From NCBI GenBank assembly GCA_965603115.1, contig CBFDBT010000081.1:1-11044 (forward strand): 11,044 bases of DNA, read 5' to 3'. Both the position numbers and the translations under genes were made by a program. The stretch comes from CBFDBT01 sp965603115 (lineage in GTDB: Bacteria; Pseudomonadota; Alphaproteobacteria; Sphingomonadales; Kordiimonadaceae). The notes under the pieces are model-generated. The model did no database searches. It was given only the letters and a program-made list of their open reading frames with translations, and was not told where the DNA came from. Each line of letters opens with the position of its first letter. The stretch's first letter is position 1. Positions 1 through 5,594 of this stretch are shown here, piece by piece.

Positions 1-61
1 TGACTTATGGCGTCTGACGCGTATTTTGCGCGCTCAAAGTGACCGCGGTGGTGCGGTGTGA
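1..61 (+). CDS. 3' end of an unidentified upstream gene (partial)
   Basis: Of the three plus-strand frames, only the one starting at position 2 stays open from the left edge, and it closes with TGA at 59-61. It would give a 19-residue tail ending in SDRGGAV. It is basic and contains nothing diagnostic. The stop lies just upstream of the rpmG ribosome binding site, which fits a gene co-transcribed with rpmG. The stretch is too short to exclude a chance open frame, and I do not recognise the protein. Confidence 0.35.
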   Translation, partial: DLWRLTRILRAQSDRGGAV

Positions 62-75
62 CTGATAGAATTTTT

Positions 76-79
76 GGAG
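76..79 (+). promoter_or_regulatory. rpmG ribosome binding site
   Basis: A GGAG lies 8 nt before the ATG at 88. It decides the start of L33: an in-frame upstream GTG at 58 would add ten residues not found in the family and has no Shine-Dalgarno sequence. Confidence 0.7.
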
Positions 80-87
80 TTCGAGCC

Positions 88-255
88 ATGGCAAAACCTG
101 CTGGCATCAAGATCAAGTTAGTGAGCACAGCTGACACAGGATATTATTATGTAACCAGAAAAAATCCCCGTACTATGACGGAGAAAATGGTTAAGAATAA
201 ATATGACCCAGTTGTTCGCAAACACGTCGAATTCAAGGAAGACAAGATCAAATAA
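88..255 (+). CDS. rpmG: 50S ribosomal protein L33
   Basis: This encodes ribosomal protein L33, a small component of the large ribosomal subunit near the tRNA exit region. The 55-residue product begins MAKPAGIKIKLVSTADTGYY and contains the typical VTRKNPR segment and a lysine-rich C-terminus. Its length is the usual one for alphaproteobacterial L33. It has no CxxC pairs, so it is the zinc-independent form. The ATG at 88 is chosen over the in-frame GTG at 58 because of a well-spaced GGAG and the family N-terminus. A strong hairpin terminator begins about 20 nt after the stop. It may be the last gene of a transcript entering from the left edge, because no separate promoter is visible in the 26 nt between the preceding stop and the start codon. 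Confidence 0.96.
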   Translation: MAKPAGIKIKLVSTADTGYYYVTRKNPRTMTEKMVKNKYDPVVRKHVEFKEDKIK

Positions 256-275
256 GATCGTGTCTCTTCTTATGA

Positions 276-308
276 AAAAGCGCCGCTGTGAATAACAGCG
301 GCGCTTTT
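276..308. terminator. Bidirectional intrinsic terminator between rpmG and pleD
   Basis: A perfect 14-bp inverted repeat (276-289 with 295-308) has a 5-nt loop (GAATA). The core is GCGCCGCTGT/ACAGCGGCGC. It is flanked by AAAA on the left arm and TTTT on the right arm, so it reads as a GC-rich stem followed by a U-run in both directions. It can therefore end rpmG on the plus strand and pleD on the minus strand, whose stop is at 340. Confidence 0.9.
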
Positions 309-339
309 CGTGTTTAATTTTCAATTCAATTCAAATCTA

Positions 340-1716
340 TCAACTGTCAGCAATGATGACTTTATTACGACCAGAAGCCTTTGCTTCATATAGAGCCTTG
401 TCTGCACTTTCAAAAATTTTCTCTGAAGAATACCCGCTTTTTGCTGTCGAGCTTACGCCAACAGACACAGTTATATGTATTGGCTCGTCCAATCCGGTAA
501 CTACAAATAATTCTTCATCCACATTTTGACGCAATCGGTCAGCTATAGTATGCGCTAGGTCCGTTTCAGTATCTGGCATAATTACCACGAACTCTTCCCC
601 GCCGTATCGAGCAGCGAGATCAACACCACGAATATTATGAGAGATGCGCTGGCTAAATTCAGCCAAAATCTGATCCCCAGCAGCGTGACCATACGTATCA
701 TTCACTTGTTTAAAGTGATCAATATCAAGCATTAGAACCGAAAGCTCTTTGTCCTTGCCCTCAGCCGCCTTAATCTGGGTTTCCAGATGATTAGTCATAT
801 AATGACGATTATAAAGTCCTGTCACCGCATCCGTAGTGGCCAATTGCATACTAACATGAAAATTATCCCACAGGCGGTCCGCAAAGGCCTTGCGCTTTAG
901 CTGGGTTTTCACCCGGGCAACAAATTCCATCCGGTCCACGGGGCGTACCACATAATCATTCACACCCATTTCCAGCGCGTTAACAAGAAGCTTGGTATTG
1001 CCATCATCGACCATAACAAGAATAGGAACATGTCGGGTTTCTTCAAATCCACGCATTTTAGAACAGATACGCAGACCATCAGTTCCCTTCATGGTAAGGC
1101 TGACAATAATGAGGTCATAATTCTTTTCACGTGCTCTGTCAGGGACGTCATCACCGCCCATCAGGAACGACAGGCTACCAAGGCCCTCAAGCGCTTTGGC
1201 AATGCGCTCTACCACACGTTCCTGCTCATCCACGATAAGAATACGAGCATCCGTCGGCAACTCTAAGGCCACTGTTTCTTCGCTCGTTTCATCCCAACCC
1301 AGACTAGCCCCCGTCGTCTCACGGTTTCTAAGCTCATCCATCATCACCTTAAGACGTACGAGCGAGCGCACGCGGGCGAATAGTGCAACATCCTGAACTG
1401 GTTTGGTCAAAAAGTCATCTGCGCCCGACTCTAAACCAGCAACTCTATCTGAAGGTTGGTCAAGGGCTGTTACCATTACAATAGGTATATGTGTGGTGGC
1501 AGGATCTGCCTTGATGCGTCGACAGACTTCAAAGCCATCCATCCCGGGCATCATGACATCGAGTAAAATAATATCAGGATGCTCGCGAGCAATAATATCC
1601 AGTGCCTCAGGGCCTGAATAAGCGCAAAGAACATCAAAATATTCGCTTGTTAACTTAGCTTCTAGTAGTTTGACGTTTGGTATAACATCATCCACCACCA
1701 GCACCCTAGCTGTCAT
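340..1716 (-). CDS. pleD: PleD-type response regulator / diguanylate cyclase (REC-REC-GGDEF)
   Basis: This is a diguanylate cyclase that makes c-di-GMP from two GTP and is activated by phosphorylation. At 458 residues it has the full PleD length. REC1 (about 1-120) keeps the acidic pair D9/D10, phospho-acceptor D53, T83 and K105. REC2 (about 157-275) is degenerate: S206 stands where the phospho-Asp would be and R258 replaces the Lys, so it is an adaptor domain, as in Caulobacter PleD. The GGDEF domain (about 295-455) has GGEEF at 372-376 and an RxxD inhibitory site (R363, D366) five residues upstream, so product inhibition is likely. In Caulobacter, PleD acts at the pole during the swarmer-to-stalked transition, fed by the PleC/DivJ kinases; that role is inferred here. 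It lies downstream of divK on the same strand, after a 91-bp gap with its own promoter-like elements. The upstream GGGAATGAG serves as ribosome binding site. Confidence 0.95.
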   Translation of the reverse strand: MTARVLVVDDVIPNVKLLEAKLTSEYFDVLCAYSGPEALDIIAREHPDIILLDVMMPGMDGFEVCRRIKADPATTHIPIVMVTALDQPSDRVAGLESGADDFLTKPVQDVALFARVRSLVRLKVMMDELRNRETTGASLGWDETSEETVALELPTDARILIVDEQERVVERIAKALEGLGSLSFLMGGDDVPDRAREKNYDLIIVSLTMKGTDGLRICSKMRGFEETRHVPILVMVDDGNTKLLVNALEMGVNDYVVRPVDRMEFVARVKTQLKRKAFADRLWDNFHVSMQLATTDAVTGLYNRHYMTNHLETQIKAAEGKDKELSVLMLDIDHFKQVNDTYGHAAGDQILAEFSQRISHNIRGVDLAARYGGEEFVVIMPDTETDLAHTIADRLRQNVDEELFVVTGLDEPIHITVSVGVSSTAKSGYSSEKIFESADKALYEAKASGRNKVIIADS

Positions 1717-1762
1717 AAAGACTCATTCCCAAATCATTTATAGTCAAAAAATATTTCGTAAC

Positions 1763-1791
1763 ATTATAGTATGTTAATAACATACAAGAAT
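1763..1791 (-). promoter_or_regulatory. Putative pleD promoter with palindromic spacer
   Basis: Read on the minus strand, positions 1768-1763 spell a perfect TATAAT about 46 nt before the pleD start. The 17 nt directly upstream form a palindrome. The hexamer beyond it is ATTCTT (or TTCTTG at spacing 16), a poor -35. A perfect -10 with a weak -35 and a dyad in the spacer suggests a regulated promoter. No transcript start is known, so this rests on sequence only. Confidence 0.45.
1769..1785. repeat. 17-bp perfect palindrome between divK and pleD
   Basis: GTATGTTA-A-TAACATAC has 8-bp arms around a single central base. With almost no loop it is a better candidate for a dimeric regulator site than for an RNA hairpin. 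A further TAACAT lies at 1759-1764, giving the series TAACAT, N6, ATGTTA, N1, TAACAT. I cannot assign a regulator. Confidence 0.7.
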
Positions 1792-1807
1792 TAATAAATT
1801 CAAAAAT

Positions 1808-2173
1808 TTAGCCCGCAAAATGTTTGACGGTTTCTAAAAATCGCCCTACTGAAATAGGTTTGGCTATATACGCTTCACAACCCCCTTGACGAATTTTTTC
1901 TTCATCGCCCTTCATAGCAAAAGCCGTAACAGCGACCACTGGAATAGACTTTAAATCTTCATCCTCTTTTAGCCACTTGGTTACCTCAAGGCCAGAAACC
2001 TCAGGTAACTGAATGTCCATCAAAATAAGATCTGGAGAATGTTCTCTAGCCAAATCCAAAGCGGTCATACCGTCACGTGTTTGAATAGTCTCATAATCAT
2101 GAGCTTCGAGTAAATCACTAAACAATTTCATGTTCAATTCGTTATCTTCGACGATGAGTATTTTCTTCGCCAT
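1808..2173 (-). CDS. divK: Single-domain response regulator DivK
   Basis: This 121-residue stand-alone receiver has no output domain. In Caulobacter, DivK is phosphorylated by DivJ and dephosphorylated by PleC, and it acts through DivL and the CckA phosphorelay to lower CtrA activity and control division polarity. The start (MAKKILIVEDNELNMKLF) is very close to Caulobacter DivK as I recall it. Visible residues are E9/D10, phospho-acceptor D53 in LMDIQLPE, T83, D90 in KGDEE and K105 in AKPIS. The WLKEDEDLKSIPVVAVTAFA stretch is also typical. The start is fixed by an AGGAGA (2179-2184) five nt upstream of the ATG. It precedes pleD by 91 bp on the same strand, so read-through into pleD is possible. 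It is divergent from DUF3572. Confidence 0.95.
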   Translation of the reverse strand: MAKKILIVEDNELNMKLFSDLLEAHDYETIQTRDGMTALDLAREHSPDLILMDIQLPEVSGLEVTKWLKEDEDLKSIPVVAVTAFAMKGDEEKIRQGGCEAYIAKPISVGRFLETVKHFAG

Positions 2174-2265
2174 GAACGTCTCCTACAAAAACTCAAACAA
2201 GAGCTTACCCCATATAAATAGAACTCTTTGATATTAATCAGGAAAAGCTGAATAAAACAAGTATA

Positions 2266-2284
2266 TTTAAAACAATATTTTAAA
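2266..2284. repeat. AT-rich inverted repeat upstream of divK
   Basis: TTTAAAA-CAATA-TTTTAAA has perfect 7-bp arms around a 5-nt centre. It is immediately followed by the tandem octamer at 2287. It is pure A+T in the arms, so chance occurrence in this AT-rich gap is possible. A regulatory role is only inferred from its place between divergent genes. Confidence 0.45.
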
Positions 2285-2286
2285 AA

Positions 2287-2302
2287 TCTTGAACTCTTGA
2301 AC
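2287..2302 (+). repeat. Tandem octamer TCTTGAAC x2
   Basis: TCTTGAAC occurs twice head to tail (2287-2294 and 2295-2302). The related GAACTCTT appears once more at 2221-2228, 70 bp away. The 8-bp period is less than one helical turn, so this is not an obvious pair of same-face sites. The function is unknown. Confidence 0.55.
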
Positions 2303-2372
2303 AATTTAGTTGATGAACAAGACATCTAATTCAGTAATAAAATAATACGTTTTAATTAAGAATTCGAAAAAC

Positions 2373-2651
2373 ATGAACATAGAAAATGCATATATTGTAG
2401 GCCTTAAGGCAACTACCTATATAATGAGCCAAGAAGATTTGCTCATAAGGTTTGTTACACTTAGTGGCCTAAATGAAGATGAAATCAAATTGCGCCTTGA
2501 AGATAAATATTTTCTGTCTGCGTGCCTTGAATTTCTTCTCAATAATGAAAAAGACTTAATATCTTTCTGCGATGATTCGAATATTAACCATAATGACCCC
2601 CTTAAAGCTGCCCAAATTCTAGGTGGCGAGAATAATTGGAACAGCCCATAA
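2373..2651 (+). CDS. DUF3572 family protein
   Basis: This small acidic protein of 92 residues has no known function. The pattern YIMSQEDLLIRFVTLSGL (16-33), followed by a FLSACLEFLLNNEKDLISF segment (47-65) and a final LGG, matches the DUF3572 family, which is common in alphaproteobacteria and often sits near divK or dinB. No signal peptide or membrane segment is seen, so it is probably cytoplasmic and helical. The ATG at 2373 has only a weak upstream purine run, so translation may be inefficient. Its stop codon overlaps the ATG of the next gene (TAATG), which implies translational coupling with the HAD hydrolase. The family assignment is from memory of sequence patterns. Confidence 0.75.
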   Translation: MNIENAYIVGLKATTYIMSQEDLLIRFVTLSGLNEDEIKLRLEDKYFLSACLEFLLNNEKDLISFCDDSNINHNDPLKAAQILGGENNWNSP

Positions 2652-3292
2652 TGAAGATTGAGAATGCCGTAAAACAATTAGACGCATCAAAGCCTCTCGT
2701 CATCTGTGATGTCGATGAAGTCCTTATTAATTTACTGGACCCGTTACGGAGTTTTTTACATACCCATGACTATACCATTGATCTCACCAGTCATAATTTT
2801 GGCCGAACAATTAAAAAAAGTGGCTGCGGTAGCCCGATTGAAAAACATGACATCATGCGCTTGGTCGATATATTCTTTGATGCCTGCATTGAAAAATTAC
2901 CCTTTTATGATGGCGCCCTCAACGCTCTTAAAATTTTAGAACAAGAGTGCCAACTCATGATCTTAACAAATCTTCCTCACAAATTTGGCGACCGACGCCG
3001 ACAATTCATGAAAGAGTCTGGCGTGGCCTATCCTCTCATCACAAATGAAGGAGAAAAAGGCCCGACCGTTAAACAACTGGCGGCTGCGACTACAGGAAAG
3101 GTCATTTTTATCGATGACACCCCCTTGCACCATGGCAGTGTCGCCAAACACGCCCCCGATGTCCATCGGCTGCATTTTATTGCGCATCCTGAACTAGCAG
3201 CTAGTGTGCCAATGGCCGAACACAGTCATGCGCGCATTGACTGCTGGGAACAAGCTACGGATCACATGCTTACTATTTTGCGAAAAGAATAA
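2651..3292 (+). CDS. HAD-superfamily hydrolase of unknown substrate
   Basis: This is a predicted Mg-dependent phosphatase-like enzyme of the haloacid dehalogenase superfamily, 213 residues and cytoplasmic. Motif I is CDVDEV with nucleophile D20 and acid/base D22. Motif II is ILTN with T106 after the strand. Motif III is probably K136 in GEKGPT. Motif IV is FIDD with D155 and D156. The roughly 60 residues between motif I and YDG form a small helical cap, so it is a C1-like member; the substrate cannot be deduced. The ATG at 2651 overlaps the DUF3572 stop as TAATG. An in-frame TTG at 2636 would add five residues but is less convincing. dinB follows after 22 nt, so the three genes look like one transcription unit. 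A house-cleaning nucleotide phosphatase working with DNA synthesis is possible but speculative. Confidence 0.8.
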   Translation: MKIENAVKQLDASKPLVICDVDEVLINLLDPLRSFLHTHDYTIDLTSHNFGRTIKKSGCGSPIEKHDIMRLVDIFFDACIEKLPFYDGALNALKILEQECQLMILTNLPHKFGDRRRQFMKESGVAYPLITNEGEKGPTVKQLAAATTGKVIFIDDTPLHHGSVAKHAPDVHRLHFIAHPELAASVPMAEHSHARIDCWEQATDHMLTILRKE

Positions 3293-3314
3293 ACCATGCA
3301 AGAGATGACGGTTC

Positions 3315-4598
3315 ATGCATGAAACTAATTCCACCTCAACCGTTTGCAGGGATTGCCTCAAAGTTAGTTTGATTCACAACAAGTGTGAACATTGCAACAG
3401 CAAAAGGCTAATCTCTCACCCAGAGCTTCTCGATCTAACAATCGCGCATATGGACTGCGATGCTTTTTATGCCAGCGTTGAAAAGCGCGATAATCCAGCG
3501 TTGAAACACAAAGCCGTCATCATTGGCGGGGAAAAACGCGGTGTGGTTGCCACAGCCTGTTATCTAGCGCGTATGCGCGGTGTTCATTCTGCTATGCCGA
3601 TGTTTAAGGCTAAAAAACTTTGCCCTGAAGCGGTGATTGTAAAACCAAACATGAAAAAATATAGCGCTATAAGCCGTGAGATTAGAGCCTTGATGCAAGA
3701 CCTTACGCCCCTTGTCGAACCCGTATCAATCGACGAAGCTTTTCTGGACTTATCAGGCACCGAGCGCGTTCACGCCATGTCTCCAGCTGCAACCATAGCA
3801 AAGCTTGCAAGAGATATTGAAATGAAAATCGGCATTACCGTCTCAATCGGTTTAGCGCCCAATAAATTCCTGGCAAAGCTAGCCTCCGATATGGACAAAC
3901 CACGTGGATATTCCGTAATAGGCAACAATGATGCCCTTGAGGTGCTTGCCACTTTACCCGTTGAACGTATTTGGGGTGTAGGCAAAGCCCTTGCTAAAAA
4001 ACTGGCGCAAGACGGTGTAACAGAGGTTAGCCAGCTTCAAGAAATGGAAATTGCCCCCCTGATGAAACGCTACGGCGAAATGGGCAACAAACTCTATAAT
4101 CTTTCCCGCGGCATCGATAAACGCAAAGTGACCCCCTACAGTGACACAAAAAGCATATCAGCCGAGCGCACTCTTGCCCATGATGAATGGCAATATGAAA
4201 AACTGGAAGAGCGCCTGTGGCCGCTATGTGTTGAAGTCTCAGACGGGCTTAAAAAAGACGGTTTTGCCGCCTCAGCCATCACCTTAAAGCTAAAGGATAG
4301 CACACATAAGCTCATCACTCGCTCCCACTCTATTGATAACCCTACACAGTTAGCCACTGTAATGTTTGAGCAAGGTCAGCATTTACTCAAAAAAGAGACA
4401 GCCAAAACTATCCCTTACCGCCTGATTGGTATTGGGGCGAGTAATCTTACCAGCCCAGAGCAGGCCGACCCTCCAGACTTGATTGAACCGGATCGTAACA
4501 AGCGTGTCACGGCCGAAAAGACTATGGATAAACTGCGGGACAGATACGGCACTGACGCCGTGGTTAAGGGTCGCGGCCTCAAGAGCAAAAAGGATTAA
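3315..4598 (+). CDS. dinB: DNA polymerase IV (Y-family, DinB) with N-terminal cysteine cluster
   Basis: This is an error-prone translesion DNA polymerase of 427 residues. The catalytic acidic residues are D47 in AHMDCDAFYASVEKRD and D140/E141 in SIDEAFLDLSG. The steric-gate position is aromatic (Y52). The palm motif GVVATACYLARMRGVHSAMP and the finger/thumb signature SIGLAPNKFLAKLASDMDKP are present, with the helix-hairpin-helix in RIWGVGKALAKKL and a complete little-finger domain. Compared with E. coli DinB (351 aa) there is a 40-residue N-terminal extension with C11, C14, C24 and C27, a likely small zinc ribbon, ending in SHPELLDLTIAH. I recall similar extensions in other alphaproteobacterial DinB proteins. 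A C-terminal extension ends in a lysine-rich tail. The start has a weak ribosome binding site; two nearby ATGs (3296, 3305) are out of frame. No LexA-type box was recognised upstream, because the gene lies within an operon. Confidence 0.94.
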   Translation: MHETNSTSTVCRDCLKVSLIHNKCEHCNSKRLISHPELLDLTIAHMDCDAFYASVEKRDNPALKHKAVIIGGEKRGVVATACYLARMRGVHSAMPMFKAKKLCPEAVIVKPNMKKYSAISREIRALMQDLTPLVEPVSIDEAFLDLSGTERVHAMSPAATIAKLARDIEMKIGITVSIGLAPNKFLAKLASDMDKPRGYSVIGNNDALEVLATLPVERIWGVGKALAKKLAQDGVTEVSQLQEMEIAPLMKRYGEMGNKLYNLSRGIDKRKVTPYSDTKSISAERTLAHDEWQYEKLEERLWPLCVEVSDGLKKDGFAASAITLKLKDSTHKLITRSHSIDNPTQLATVMFEQGQHLLKKETAKTIPYRLIGIGASNLTSPEQADPPDLIEPDRNKRVTAEKTMDKLRDRYGTDAVVKGRGLKSKKD

Positions 4599-4642
4599 TG
4601 AATATAATAATAGTTAATATTTGCTCGGCAAAGACTGTCTGG

Positions 4643-4657
4643 TTAACAAAATATTAA
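4643..4657 (+). promoter_or_regulatory. Candidate CtrA box (TTAA-N7-TTAA)
   Basis: TTAACAAAATATTAA matches the full CtrA consensus TTAA-N7-TTAA, and both halves continue as TTAAC. A TATACA at 4674-4679 lies 16 nt downstream of the box, where a -10 would sit if the box overlaps the -35 region, as in CtrA-activated promoters. The host is an alphaproteobacterium with DivK and PleD, so CtrA is expected to exist. The gap is AT-rich, so a chance match is possible. Confidence 0.45.
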
Positions 4658-4709
4658 CGAACTTATCAGTAATTATACAATAATATCAATGAGTTATACT
4701 TATTAACTT

Positions 4710-4727
4710 TTGGCATATTGATTGCAT
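4710..4727 (+). promoter_or_regulatory. Candidate sigma-54 (RpoN) promoter
   Basis: TTGGCATATTGATTGCAT has GG and GC exactly 12 bp apart and fits the -24/-12 pattern TGGCAnn-N4-TTGCA, with mismatches only at the CG following TGGCA. Transcription would begin near 4736-4737, giving a leader of about 26 nt that contains the ribosome binding site. No activator site was identified. Confidence 0.35.
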
Positions 4728-4762
4728 CATATTCCATGTCTTTATAGATTTGGAGTGATAAA

Positions 4763-5470
4763 ATGACCGACCAGAGCCAATATGAAAAAAACTTGAGCAG
4801 TGACGTAAACCCTTATGTCAGTGGACTAGCTGTCAAGTTAATGAAAACTGCTCAAGATGCGCAACTCAAACTTGATAGCGTGGGCTGGGAACTGATTACA
4901 GAAATGCTCTCTTACGCGGCAGCTGCCGAACAGCGCCTGGGTGAACAGCGCGAGCGCATCGCCCTCTTGGAAGATCTTTCAGTCACTGATGATCTTACAG
5001 GTATGCCTAATCGCCGTGCGCTAAGAAGCTTCATGTCTCGCACCCTATCTGGCGCAGCCCGCCATAATGAAAAAGGTGTTATTGGTTTTGTTGACCTTGA
5101 CGGTTTTAAAGCCACTAATGATACACACGGTCACGACGCTGGGGACAAGGTTTTACGGCATTTGTCCGACACTCTGCGGTCTGCTATTCGCCCTATGGAT
5201 ATGGTTGCTCGTCTAGCTGGCGATGAATTTATCGTGGTTCTGTCTCGTTGCTCTATAGAAGAAGGCACAAAGCGCCTACGCATCATCCAGAAGATTATCA
5301 ACGAACAGATAGTCGTTCACAACGGCAATGCCATCAAACTTAAAGCCAGCATGGGTATTGAGAGCTTTGATGCCACATCTGATGCTAATAGTTTACTCGC
5401 AGGCGCAGATAAAGCCATGTATGCTGATAAATCCCGTCGCGCAGGTAACCACTTAAAGCGCGCCCATTAA
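4763..5470 (+). CDS. Stand-alone GGDEF diguanylate cyclase
   Basis: This is a predicted c-di-GMP synthase of 235 residues. The N-terminal 70 residues hold no recognised sensor domain and no membrane segment. Residues 50-72 (AAAAEQRLGEQRERIALLEDL) look like a coiled-coil dimerisation helix leading into the GGDEF domain (about 73-232). The active-site motif is AGDEF (152-156), an accepted variant of GGDEF. The metal-binding D111 is in VDLDGFK, followed by ND..GHDAGD. An inhibitory RxxD (R143, D146) sits five residues upstream of the motif. It is therefore likely active and product-inhibited, and soluble. It is a monocistronic unit: candidate CtrA and sigma-54 elements precede it and a hairpin terminator follows. 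The input signal is unknown; control may be mostly transcriptional. The window has no EAL or HD-GYP gene. Confidence 0.9.
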   Translation: MTDQSQYEKNLSSDVNPYVSGLAVKLMKTAQDAQLKLDSVGWELITEMLSYAAAAEQRLGEQRERIALLEDLSVTDDLTGMPNRRALRSFMSRTLSGAARHNEKGVIGFVDLDGFKATNDTHGHDAGDKVLRHLSDTLRSAIRPMDMVARLAGDEFIVVLSRCSIEEGTKRLRIIQKIINEQIVVHNGNAIKLKASMGIESFDATSDANSLLAGADKAMYADKSRRAGNHLKRAH

Positions 5471-5481
5471 TTTAAAACTAT

Positions 5482-5512
5482 AGCAAGGGATGTTCTTCCT
5501 CTCTTGCTTTTT
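5482..5512 (+). terminator. Intrinsic terminator after the GGDEF gene
   Basis: The 9-bp stem AGCAAGGGA (5482-5490) pairs with TCTCTTGCT (5500-5508), with one G-U wobble and a 9-nt loop. It is followed by TTTT. It begins 11 nt after the stop codon and separates the cyclase from the ridA operon. Confidence 0.75.
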
Positions 5513-5535
5513 CATATGCTGATCTCTTATATCTA

Positions 5536-5547
5536 ATGCTATAGCAT
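5536..5547. repeat. 12-bp palindrome upstream of the ridA operon
   Basis: ATGCTATAGCAT is a perfect palindrome. Its centre lies about 40 bp before the transcription start predicted from the TATAAT at 5569, the position typical of an activator overlapping the -35 region. It does not match the FNR/NnrR, NsrR or LexA consensus sequences that I know. The regulator is unknown. Confidence 0.5.
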
Positions 5548-5568
5548 GGCCCAAGCCGCCTATAAATT

Positions 5569-5574
5569 TATAAT
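5569..5574 (+). promoter_or_regulatory. Putative -10 element of the ridA operon
   Basis: A perfect TATAAT lies 20 nt before the ridA ATG. The hexamer 17 bp upstream (ATGGCC) is a poor -35, which would fit a promoter that depends on an activator. A further TATAAA occurs at 5561-5566, so the exact -10 is uncertain. Confidence 0.5.
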
Positions 5575-5594
5575 GATATAGAAAAGAGAACGTT

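Larger units (their letters stand above)
2174..2372. other. Divergent AT-rich intergenic region between divK and DUF3572
   Basis: This 199-bp gap must hold the promoters for divK (minus) and for the DUF3572-HAD-dinB group (plus). Besides the divK ribosome binding site it contains a 19-bp inverted repeat (2266-2284), a tandem octamer (2287-2302) and an earlier copy of GAACTCTT (2221-2228). No consensus -35/-10 pair stands out on either strand. Weak plus-strand candidates are AAGACA (2319-2324) with TAATAC (2343-2348). I see no TTAA-N7-TTAA here. Confidence 0.6.
4599..4762 (+). other. Promoter region upstream of the stand-alone cyclase
   Basis: This 164-bp AT-rich gap lies between dinB and the GGDEF gene. 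I see no convincing terminator for dinB: a small TTTGC-TCG-GCAAA hairpin (4620-4632) lacks a T-run. It holds a TTAA-N7-TTAA box, a TATACA that could serve as a -10 for it, a sigma-54-like element and the ribosome binding site, GGAG at 4752-4755, seven nt before the ATG. Confidence 0.65.

Noticed and set aside
1720..1724. GANTC (CcrM methylation) site in the pleD ribosome binding region
   Set aside because: A single GACTC is expected by chance at this density and other GANTC sites occur elsewhere in the window.
2267..2283. TTAA-N9-TTAA as a second CtrA box
   Set aside because: The spacing is 9, not 7, and the sequence is explained by a pure A+T inverted repeat.
2636..2650. TTG start for the HAD hydrolase
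   Set aside because: The ATG at 2651 overlaps the previous stop as TAATG, a common coupling arrangement. The five extra residues carry no conserved feature.
4620..4632. TTTGC-TCG-GCAAA hairpin as the dinB terminator
   Set aside because: The stem has five pairs and no following T-run.
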